Positions 12,801 through 20,500 of a stretch of 64,000 nt of DNA are shown here, one piece after another. Below the pieces are notes generated by a model. That model worked only from the letters and a program-made list of their open reading frames with translations, was not told where the DNA came from and made no database searches. Position 1 is the first letter of the stretch, and every line of letters begins with the position of its first letter. Source of the stretch: Owenia fusiformis (taxonomy: Eukaryota > Annelida > Polychaeta > Sabellida > Oweniidae); assembly GCA_903813345.2 (NCBI GenBank), contig CAIIXF020000008.1:1373341-1437340 (forward strand), given 5' to 3'. The translations under genes and the position numbers were made by a program.

Positions 12801-13712
12801 TCTTGTGTGCTTCTTCCTACAGTCTCGTTCTCTGCTACTTCTCTATGTCATCTTTACACTTACAATAAAATGACACATAATCATAGAAATTATAATTTGG
12901 CCATGTACTGATAAAAATGAGAATAGGGAGAAAATCAGCACTCTCTGATTTTGATAGAAATAGACCTTACATTTCTAAATCAACTTATTCAAGACAAAAT
13001 TGGCCATTACGAACTGAAATCAACTGAAAATAAAACAAGTATTTCATTAATACAAAAATTGATATCTTGCATTATTATTAAACCTTTAAATAGTGATCTC
13101 AATAAAAGAAAATTGCAATGTTTTATTTTTTATTCTATAAATATAAAGAATGTAATCTAGAGTCAGAGAGTGATAACTGAATGCTGAAATAAATTGATGA
13201 TATTCAACATAACTGCATGTTTCTATGAATGTGCTGAAAGCATGTTGGTCTCTATCACTATCACAATATATTTCCTCACTTATTCAGCCCCCTTTCTTGG
13301 CAATCATTTCTACATCAAAAGCAATGTCACATCAAGATTTAATATTTTCAACTTAATTTTCATCATCAATACATCAGCTAAACTTGGCTATTTTTGACTG
13401 TAGGATGAAGCATACATGAATGGTATCTATGGCAACGATATCTATGGCAATGGAAACTATGAGAATGGTAACTATGTGAGTAACTATTTTCAAGAGAACA
13501 ACGCCTTCATGACTGATGGCAGTAGGTTTACATTCAGTGAGCATGACATCGAGCTACAGGTAGAGGGGGACAGTGGGGAGACTATCACCCCGGAGATTGA
13601 TGGACTCAGTGCACCAATACAAAAACATAAACGTGAGAATCCTGATAAAAAACATGAGAAATCAATTCGATTTACATTACCAACTGATATAGAATGTCAA
13701 GAAAATGGATAG
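3670..13712 (+). CDS. TMEM196: TMEM196-like four-transmembrane protein (4 exons, 258 aa)
   Basis: Four exons (3670-3816, 8471-8527, 10231-10494, 13404-13712) join in phase 0 with GT-AG introns to a 258-residue protein. Residues 1-30 form a first membrane segment; SPIWSG (42-47) leads into the second (about 48-62), closed by ARKK; the third is about 69-90 and the fourth about 105-130, ending SSFVSCRVA. The SPxWSG, basic KK loop and SS-hydrophobic-CR motifs fit vertebrate TMEM196, a poorly characterised small tetraspan membrane protein. The family protein is near 175 residues; here an extra soluble tail of about 100 residues begins with Asn/Gly/Tyr-rich repeats (NGIYGND, YGNGNYENGNY) and ends acidic then basic. 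The start ATG follows an in-frame stop at 3625, but a missed upstream exon carrying a few N-terminal residues is possible. MS4A-like families share the topology and are the main alternative. Confidence 0.72.
3817..8470 (+). other. TMEM196-like intron 1
   Basis: A 4.65 kb intron, AT-rich and mostly unique to the eye. The stretch 5950-6660 is rich in A/T runs (TTTTTTGAAAAAAA), and paired hairpins occur at 7751-7804. The frames at 3884-4270, 5056-5849 and 5960-7093 are short, show no domain and carry no coding-like pattern. Confidence 0.6.
7751..7804. other. Two adjacent small hairpins (GTGACAG/CTGTCAC and TGTCACAT/ATGTGACA)
   Basis: The first has arms GTGACAG and CTGTCAC around GATGC or similar; the second has arms TGTCACAT and ATGTGACA with a CTCGA loop. 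The TGTCAC arm resembles the terminal hairpins of elements A and B, so this may be the degraded end of a related element. Confidence 0.5.
8471..8527 (+). CDS. TMEM196: TMEM196-like exon 2
   Basis: Nineteen codons (FIITGILGFACARKKTSYV) between acceptor TCTTTTTCAG and donor GTAAGC. Completes TM2 and the basic intracellular loop. Confidence 0.75.
8590..9430. repeat. 34/35-bp minisatellite with GATCGTACGTGTCATATC core
   Basis: About 24 copies of ACGATCGTACGTGTCATATC plus TGAAAATCAAATAC, in TMEM196-like intron 2. Each unit includes the near-palindrome CGATCGTACG. Units become irregular after 9100. The long minus-strand frame 8684-9016 and the plus-strand frame 9181-9639 arise because the unit is often a near multiple of three without stops; they are not genes. 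Confidence 0.9.
9431..10230 (+). other. Remainder of TMEM196-like intron 2
   Basis: AT-rich unique sequence after the minisatellite, ending in the polypyrimidine acceptor CATCTGTTTCAG before 10231. Nothing else recognised. Confidence 0.5.
10231..10494 (+). CDS. TMEM196: TMEM196-like exon 3
   Basis: Eighty-eight codons. Encodes TM3 (ILCFTAFSIVSLVTAVVSIQ), a loop with NHT (possible N-glycosylation), TM4 (DILIIIALVDAGAECLVCII) and a basic juxtamembrane stretch KKELFKKREGTFHVQ. If the GTATAT donor at 10495 is not used, the frame reads on for 23 codons to a TGA, giving a shorter protein with a different tail. Confidence 0.75.
10495..10563 (+). other. Possible alternative 3' coding extension of exon 3
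   Basis: In-frame reading past the donor adds 22 residues (YGDKDIVVVSNPLKSDADTA region) and then a stop. This would give a protein of about 178 residues, close to the usual TMEM196 length. It is only a frame-based possibility; no poly(A) signal was picked out directly downstream. Confidence 0.3.
12140..12180 (-). repeat. Dispersed repeat end (AGAGTCTAGTTATAAACTA family), reversed copy
   Basis: Reverse complement of the motif CAGAGTCTAGTTATAAACTA that also occurs at 18111-18190 and 20509-20590. All three have CCCTGYGCRC next to it. No element boundary could be set. Confidence 0.6.
13029..13145 (+). repeat. Left arm of a ~115 bp inverted repeat bracketing the last TMEM196-like exon
   Basis: Reads AATAAAACAAGTATTTCATT at the start and TTTTTTATTCTATAAATATA at the end. 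The reverse complement lies at 14474-14590 at roughly 85-90% identity by eye. The head AATAAAACAARTATTTCATT is shared with copies at 32259 and (reversed) 15725, so the arms are probably two members of a dispersed family in opposite orientation. Confidence 0.8.
13404..13712 (+). CDS. TMEM196: TMEM196-like exon 4 (C-terminal tail and stop)
   Basis: 102 codons plus TAG after acceptor TTTGACTGTAG. Starts DEAYMNGIYGNDIYGNGNY, a Gly/Asn/Tyr-rich repeat, then an acidic ELQVEGDSGE stretch and a basic QKHKRENPDKKHEKSIR stretch. No domain recognised. In-phase joining and the lack of stops support it, but the tail has no obvious family counterpart, so it is the least certain exon. Confidence 0.55.
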   Translation, partial: DEAYMNGIYGNDIYGNGNYENGNYVSNYFQENNAFMTDGSRFTFSEHDIELQVEGDSGETITPEIDGLSAPIQKHKRENPDKKHEKSIRFTLPTDIECQENG

Positions 13713-14134
13713 TTACACCATGATGAATATTACGTGAATCTAGATCATTCCACCCATAGTGCCTGCACCGAGACTGCTGTATATTGTAACTATAGAAACA
13801 CAAAGTTCATCCATCACCATGACAACATGCAGAAAAATATACATCAAAGACATAATCATCACTTTGACAACATGGAGAAAGTATGTGGATTAGACACATT
13901 TCATCACCATGGCAACAGATCAAGGATATCATAAAATCATGAACAATGGATAGATAATCTATCAAACATAAATGTGAAGTAATATAACATGTATGCGGAT
14001 GGACACACTTTACCTCAAATGCCCAGAGGGAGCGACGGAGCGTAGGAAGCTTACTTGAAATTGTACACAGATTCTCACTTTAATCTGACACATTATATCT
14101 CAGATTATGTATGACTTGTATTTTACATGCTACC

Positions 14135-14140
14135 AATAAA
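14135..14140 (+). promoter_or_regulatory. Poly(A) signal candidate for the TMEM196-like gene
   Basis: AATAAA about 420 bp after the stop at 13712, followed by a GT-rich stretch (GGATTTAGGTGTCG). It is the first canonical signal I found on this strand after the stop. Confidence 0.5.
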
Positions 14141-14473
14141 TGCTTTTAGCTGTAAAAGCATGGATTTAGGTGTCGATAACTAATAGCATTATTAGCAATA
14201 TGGTAAATATGGAAGTAGTTTGACTTCAGGGAGAAATTGAGGCAGTCTCATATGATAAGGCCGGTACAACTTAATTTAAAGGGCTTTATTTTTCAAGACT
14301 ATTTTTTGACATACACAAAAAATAACATGTCATACAGACTAGGCTTACTGTAAAAAATTCTAAAAACATTATCTCTGAGCAGACAACTATGTTGTACAGG
14401 CTTTACATATTTTACAAACATTTACAAAGAAGTATTATTTCAAATACCAAATAAATTGTATATAGGAAGTACA

Positions 14474-14590
14474 TATTTATAGAATAAAAAAATAAAACAT
14501 TGCAATCCTCTTTTGATGAGATCACTATTTAAAGGTTTAATAATAATCCAAATTATCAATTTTTTATGAATGAAATACTTGTTTTATTAT
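14474..14590 (-). repeat. Right arm of the inverted repeat around the last TMEM196-like exon
   Basis: Reverse complement of 13029-13145. It lies beyond the poly(A) signal candidate at 14135, so the mature transcript would contain neither arm unless it read through. Confidence 0.8.
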
Positions 14591-14657
14591 TACTCCTTGG
14601 AGATCCATATCCCATTTTAGCAGGAAATAATACCAGGTGTTATTACCTCATTGTCAT

Positions 14658-14813
14658 GTTACTTATTCTCTGATTGGTAGAACACAAGTCACATGACATA
14701 TCCCTTGATGTTACTTATTCTCTGATTGGTAGAACACAAGTCACATGACATATCCCTTGATGTTACTTATTCTCTGATTGGTAGAACACAAGTCACATGA
14801 CATATCCCTTGAT
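14658..14813. repeat. Perfect 52-bp tandem repeat x3 with CCAAT-type and E-box motifs
   Basis: Three identical units starting at 14658, 14710 and 14762. Each has GATTGG (reverse CCAAT box) and GTCACATGAC (E-box). Perfect identity implies recent expansion or conversion. Confidence 0.95.
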
Positions 14814-14850
14814 CATTTTGTGAGCCTCATTTTGTATATAAAGTGAATAT
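14658..14850 (+). promoter_or_regulatory. Promoter-like block: 3 x (ATTGG + CACATG) then TATATAAAG
   Basis: The triple repeat is followed at 14835-14843 by TATATAAAG, a good TATA box, in a plausible order for a plus-strand promoter. No recognised coding frame follows: 14.85-17.4 kb is MITEs and AT-rich spacer before the convergent NEMF 3' end. It could drive a non-coding RNA, be a relic, or be chance. Confidence 0.35.
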
Positions 14851-15118
14851 CTCCTAATTTCTGACACTTTTTATCATCTCATCCAGACTCTGGTTCAACC
14901 ATAGGCATAACCAACTTGCCAGATTCCAAATAGAAGTATAACCTTGGGATTTCAAAATTAGATGAGAATGGTTGCTTTGCACATTCCCAAAACATCATTT
15001 CATTTTTAATTCATCGGACATGTGCTTGACAAATCACTGTGCATGGCAATTATATATATTACTGACCAAATATTTCAAACCATTGAGATGAATACTACTA
15101 CCTGTAATCTTTCACATA

Positions 15119-15625
15119 CTGTAGATTGGATTAATTTGGCGCCCGCTTTAATTTGGCGAATTTGGCGAAATTGAAAAATTCGCCAATATAAATCTTCGCC
15201 AAAATTTAGAATGAATCCCCGGGAATTATCTAGGGTTTTTGTCCAGTGTGTTTAGGTCACTTCCAGTTTAGTTTTTTCCAAAAATATGAAAAAATGTCTC
15301 TCATAAATTGGCTCAGAACTGGTCAGTCACTCATTAATACTCAGGGAAAAACTAGAAAGAAAAATCGCAGTATAGTATCAGCATCGATCGAGGTGCAAAA
15401 TGTAAAGGATGATCTCACAAAAATGTACAAACGTGGCGGATATCGCCAATGGTCTTCAAAAGAAAAAATGAATAGCCAAACATGCCCATTTACATGGTAG
15501 GCCTAATTCGCAAACAGCGCTTAAGTTTAATTTTTTTTGCATATCAGCCAAATTAAATAGCCGCCAATATGCCAAAAATGGCAAAAACGCCAAATTAAGT
15601 AGCGCCAAATTAACCCAATCTACAG
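15119..15625. mobile_element. MITE (507 bp) with TTTGGCG-rich inverted ends and TA duplication
   Basis: Ends read CTGTAGATTGGRTTAATTTG inward on both strands, flanked by TA (15117-15118, 15626-15627). Subterminal AATTTGGCG words repeat near both ends. The 84-codon frame at 15246-15500 lies wholly inside and shows no transposase motif, so I do not call it a gene. Confidence 0.8.
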
Positions 15626-15649
15626 TACATGTATTTCAGAAAGTGTTAA

Positions 15650-15725
15650 GGCTCGTGGAATATCATCTTGTAAAAGTGCCACGGGTATTATATAAATAGA
15701 ATGAAATATTTGTTTTAATAAATGA
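15650..15725 (-). repeat. Reversed partial copy of the AATAAAACAAATATTTCATT family
   Basis: The reverse complement reads AAAACAAATATTTCATTCTA ... CAAGATGATATTCCACGAGC, matching 32259-32330 over about 70 bp. Confidence 0.65.
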
Positions 15726-16240
15726 GATATGAAAATTCCAGAAAATAGTGAATACATCTTTTGTATCAATGGTTGCCTAATTTGTTAAGCATCGCCAGGC
15801 CAGTGAATATCACCTGATCTTTCATGTCATGTGATTATGTTTTAACCAATCATACAATTGTAAAGTGTATACCATATGTGATGTACTTTGTGCTTAAGAG
15901 TTATGTGAATCAAAATGGTGTCTTGGTGCCTGATTTGTGACTGTTTTGTAATGTTTAAACAGAAAATGACAGTGAAAATAAACATTTGCAACAAAAGTCT
16001 TCTGTTTGCAATTTCATTTTCAACCATTTTGTATTTCTGCAATCCAGGCATTCACCATGTTCAAATTGTACTATTACTTGAGTAATTAATTGGTTGACAT
16101 ATTAAATTATATTACATTCTATATCCCCCAAGGCAATTTCATAAGCCTATTAACCCGAATAAAACTGATATAACGAGCCCATGATTACCAATTACTCAAT
16201 TACTTCACCCAATAAACAGGGGTTCAATAAATGCGATAAA
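15726..16240. other. Spacer without recognised features
   Basis: AT-rich sequence in the intergenic spacer between the convergent genes. The minus-strand frame at 15842-16051 is short and shows no domain. Confidence 0.4.
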
Positions 16241-16405
16241 ACATGTATATATGAACACCTCTCGGAATCGGAAAACTTCTCAATGTGACCACTTTCTTTG
16301 ACTTAATTTTCTATTCTTTCATTGCACTTGAAATATGAAGACCTGCTAATTTGAACACTTTTGGCCTGTTCCAATGGCATTTGGAATAGGGAAGTTTTGC
16401 TGTAT
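16240..16405. mobile_element. Degraded pogo/Tigger-like MITE fragment
   Basis: Carries GAACACCTCTCGGAATCGG and, near the other end, AATTTGAACACTTTT and GAAGTTTTGCTGTATTTT. These match the style of CAGTAAAACCTG...GAACACCTC elements seen better at 44946-45140. Boundaries are approximate. Confidence 0.45.
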
Positions 16406-16575
16406 TTTAAGAACTACAGATCCCATAAAATTCTTAAAAAATTCTCAAAAAATAGAAGATGATACATTCATAATGAACAAAGGATGACATAATTTCTCCA
16501 GATTTAAGCAACTAAGGGAATTAATTATAAGGACACCAAAATCATACAGAGAAATACTAAGAGAACACTTATATG

Positions 16576-16673
16576 TAGCCTTGCCCAAGTCGGTCTCTTT
16601 TACTTATCTTGATTTCTATTATGGTAATAATTCAAGATCAGATAAGTAAAAAACACTGACTTGGGCAAGGCTA
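16576..16673. mobile_element. 98-bp palindromic MITE with perfect 9-bp target duplication
   Basis: Inverted ends TAGCCTTGCCCAAGTC, near-palindromic throughout (second arm ends GACTTGGGCAAGGCTA). ACTTATATG flanks it exactly on both sides (16567-16575 and 16674-16682). A 9-bp duplication points to a Mutator-like (or less likely hAT-like) mobiliser. Confidence 0.85.
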
Positions 16674-16750
16674 ACTTATATGTTTTTCAATTGAAACCAT
16701 GAAAATGAAGTATTGTGATAGTATTATTTTTCCCTTTAACTCAAATTACT

Positions 16751-16947
16751 GAATTGTACGTATTCATCAACTAATATTTGATATATCCATGAATATTTCC
16801 ATTACACTGTAGAATTTACCTACTATTAGATCATGGCTTAACCCCTGTTCTATACATTATTAGCATTCATATTTTGTACATGGACTTAATTGTACGTATT
16901 CATCAACTAATATTTGATATATTCATGAATATTTCCATTACATTGTG
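16751..16947. repeat. Direct duplication of a ~60 bp AT-rich block
   Basis: The block beginning AATTGTACGTATTCATCAAC and ending ATTTCCATTACAYTGT occurs at about 16751-16812 and 16888-16947 with a couple of differences; the copies start 137 bp apart. Confidence 0.85.
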
Positions 16948-17014
16948 TGTGCCAAAAGAATGCCTTTGATAAATGAATATGCATTAGTAGTAATTTCCCA
17001 TCCTGTGAAGTATA

Positions 17015-17020
17015 TTTATT
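17015..17020 (-). promoter_or_regulatory. Poly(A) signal candidate for NEMF
   Basis: AATAAA on the minus strand about 410 bp after the NEMF stop. It is the first canonical hexamer found below the stop. Transcripts would then include the 17148-17328 repeat fragments in their 3' UTR. Confidence 0.35.
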
Positions 17021-17147
17021 AATAAGCTTGCCTACAGAAAATATTTATGAAAGAGAATGTAGGTATTTGAATATAATACTTCAAGTCGCTCAATTGAAAA
17101 TATTGAACCCATACATTGAACCCAGATGTATTATTGCAAAGTAAAAC

Positions 17148-17225
17148 CTGTCAAACGCCACCAGGATTGTCCAATAGGTGTTCAGACTGGCAGGTGTTCA
17201 CATTTCAAGGTATTTAAACATGGCA
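17148..17225. mobile_element. Pogo/Tigger-like MITE fragment
   Basis: Contains GTAAAACCTGTCAAACGCCA and GGTGTTCAGACTGGCAGGTG, resembling the ends of the 44946-45140 element. Short and degraded. Confidence 0.4.
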
Positions 17226-17229
17226 GATT

Positions 17230-17328
17230 AAGGTATTGACATGCAAAATGTCACTACATGCCACTTGTTACAGACCCTGACCACCGAACACCATCCACAA
17301 AAATGTTGGGAGACTATAACAATATTTT
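17230..17328 (+). mobile_element. Element C: core-less copy of the A/B element
   Basis: Starts AAGGTATTGACATGCAAAAT plus GTCACTAC (compare AAGGCATTAACATGACAAAA in A and B) and continues straight into TTGTTACAGACC...GGGAGACTATAACAATA, which is the 3' end of A and B. The whole 1.5 kb tandem-repeat core and the terminal hairpin are absent. Confidence 0.65.
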
Positions 17329-17427
17329 GTACTGTACAAACTCATATTTGGAACAGTAAGTGACATCATTAGTTCCATTAATCAAGCCTTTTTAAGCTAT
17401 TACTACACAAGCTGTAGAGTATTTAGT

Positions 17428-17505
17428 CTATTTTTTCTTAGCCCTCTGAAGGTTTGGTGCCGACACCTTCACTTTCCCTGGCATGTTCCTGGATAGATCT
17501 GTGTC
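17428..17505 (-). CDS. NEMF: NEMF last coding exon
   Basis: Encodes [18 protein letters not shown] followed by a basic LQRAKKK end and TAG. This near-invariant C-terminus of animal NEMF follows acceptor CTACTTCTAG. Confidence 0.95.
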   Translation of the reverse strand, partial: DTDLSRNMPGKVKVSAPNLQRAKKK

Positions 17506-20500
17506 CTAGAAGTAGAGAAACAATGAGTAAACAAAGATAAAATAGGTTGGTGCTACAATGTTAGGGACCTCATCCTAAGTAAAAATATAAGGGATCATAC
17601 TTTTAACATTAAAGATATCTTTTAAACTACTGATTGAAAACATCATTGCACAACATATCAATCTTTAATACCCTTTGACATAGCTAAGTCATCTAACCCA
17701 TTTTCCAGCTGTATTCCAAAATTCTCTACTTACCTTAACACTTTTGAAAAGGTCCCTCTCCCTTTGTCCCGTGTACTTCTCATGTTGGAAAATGTTAAGA
17801 GCTGTCTTGGCAGCTGAAATAATAGAAAATATGATGCATGATAAAATATATATAGTTTGGAGCAGCATTTTGAGAAAACTGCAATAATTGAAAGCATTCA
17901 TGTTTGTACATGTAAAACATAGAAACTTCAAATCAATGAAAATAATTCAACAAGAAATAACCACTTTTTGCTATGATTCACAATAATGAAAAATCTGCCA
18001 AAATGTAAAATAGATTTAGATAATGAAGATAGATTTCCAATGTTCTTTCTGAATTTGGGAATTTTTAAACATGTAAAAATGTAAAAGGTGCTGGAAAACT
18101 GAATTCCAATACCCTGCACACAGAGTCTAGTTATAAACTACCCTCTACCTAGTATAGACTATATTACAGTTTAGCAGTCCCTCCCCAAGAATTGGTGCCT
18201 GTGACAGCCAGAGTAGTAAATCATTCAAAATCAACCACGCTGACCCTTTCTCAACCAATCAGCGAAGTGGAAGAAACACATGCTAAAAACATGCTCATTA
18301 ACTATGCGGGGATGTGTTAGAGGAAATGACCATATAGAGACAAGTCCATATTTTGACGACGAATTCTGATTGGCTCGGTGAGACAGAGATTTATTGTAAA
18401 TTGAAAAGAGAGAAGACGAAGCTCTTTTTAAGAAGTCCAGTCAAACGAATGCAAAAGGCAGAATTCCAATGGTATATCTGTTCAATTAGTCTACTAAGTT
18501 TCAGATATTTTGAGTGCCTATGTCACATAATAGAATCGTGCATACCAAACCTTTCATTATACTCTAGAATTATATCATACATTATATTATTATGTAATAT
18601 GAGCTTTACACAGGTACCAAGTTATTAATAATATTGTTACATAGAATTCTATGTTGAATAATTATGAGATCAATCATTTTAGAGAATGAAACAATTTGAT
18701 ATATTCATATATATTAAATCAATTAGCCTTGAATGTTCCCAGGTTATGTTGTATAATATATGTAATATGCCTGCATATTATGAATGTTGTATATGATGCT
18801 AACATCAAAGATTATTATCACAAAATGAGACAATTGAATTTATGGATACTGTCGCGCAAAATGACAAAATAAAACTTACAATTACAATTTTACAATTTAT
18901 TAATTTCAATTTCGTCACAATACACAATCATGTATAGTTAGTCTCTCATTGACATTACTGAGTTTGTATGACATAAAGTGTAAAATGTTGCACCATTTGA
19001 AACCTATATATATTGCGCCATTTCAACAATCTCTTGGAATAGACTTCTATAGACTTCTAGTTCTTGTAGAGATTGAATCGTAATCAAAATATGCAAAACA
19101 AATTACTATTAAAACTTAGCACTAATTTTCATTCATATCTTAATCTATATTTACAAATATATAACTTGAGAAAATTCTTCAAACACAGCATATTCACTCT
19201 ACTATACCTAACCCCTAGAAATGCATAAGATACTCTGATTGTCTAATTGCATTGTTTAATATATTTTTGAAAGTACCTTATTAACATCTAACTGTCAACC
19301 GATAAACCATTAATAAGGAACAGCCAAATAAAAACAAATAACATAATTATTACTAATACGTCAAATGGGTTGCTCATGAACACCAAATGTAAGGTATAGT
19401 AGAGTGAAAATAGTAGAGTGAAAATTGTCCACAAAAAAGTTGGAGACTAAACTCATATTTCCGAATGCAACTTTTGGTTGTTGGCTACCGGATTAACCTA
19501 CTATTTTATGACCACCTCATTTAAATATGAATGGAATAGTGGCAGGTACTTTTCAGATGCCAATACAATAGTAGGTTAATCCGGTAGCCGGAAGCCGATA
19601 GTTGCATTTGCAAATACAAGCTTAAACGATATGTCATCACTTCTGTTTGTGACATGATAAAAGGACAAGGGCCAAATAAGTGCAATTCTCGATAAATAAA
19701 GCAAAACATACCTGGGTGCTTGGGGCTATTGTTTATTCTTATTATAAAGTTGAAAACATTACATCTGTTTTACATTGCTTGGGAGGGATTAAGTGATTGG
19801 TTTTGGTTTTTATATTACCTTCCCAATTAACTATTATTGTGTCCCAATACAGGATGAATGAAAATTCATCAATTAAAGTAGACATATTGTCAATAAATCT
19901 TGCACTTGGACATTCATTATTTCTATTTCACATTAACATCTGGTTAAAAGAGTGGGGTGTGTTTTATAAAAGGCCGAATGCGATTTTTTATGATTCTGAG
20001 TGTCTAGGATCTTGATTAGTACCACGGTATAAAAACAAAAAGTAGCTAAAACATTACTTTTAATCATACTTTAGTGTTCAATCATACATATGTTCAGTCA
20101 TTTTGAACTGATACTACCTAATGAAATGTGGATATACTTTAAAGGTGTGTTATATTAGCTTGATTGAGTCGCAGGTGAACTTACTGAATAATTCATCGAC
20201 AATACATCCACTTCCCCTTTGATTAGCTTTACATGTAAAAGGAACACAAAATTTTAATCAAGGTCACATTTGTCTATGATATTTCAGATAAAATTGTCAA
20301 TTTGGTTACTCTTTTATCTTCAACATGATTAAAGTGCCTGCATTTACATTCATTTCATATCTCATAATTTAGAAAGTAGAAAGTAGAATTTAATTACTTT
20401 TGTCTCAGTCACATTTGTTTTACCACAAGTTTATGGTTGTCATTAAGTTCCCCTATGTAACCTATGGCAGCCAAAGAAAATCAACTCTTGCCTCTAGGTC

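Larger units (their letters stand above)
10564..13403 (+). other. TMEM196-like intron 3
   Basis: A 2.9 kb intron, mostly unique. It includes a short GTGTGT stretch near 11040, a minus-orientation copy of a dispersed repeat at 12140-12180 and the inverted-repeat arm at 13029-13145. Frames at 11203-11403, 12310-12570 and 12951-13160 show no domain. Confidence 0.55.

Noticed and set aside
15246-15500. 84-codon plus-strand frame as a small gene
   Set aside because: Lies wholly inside the 15119-15625 MITE and shows no conserved motif.
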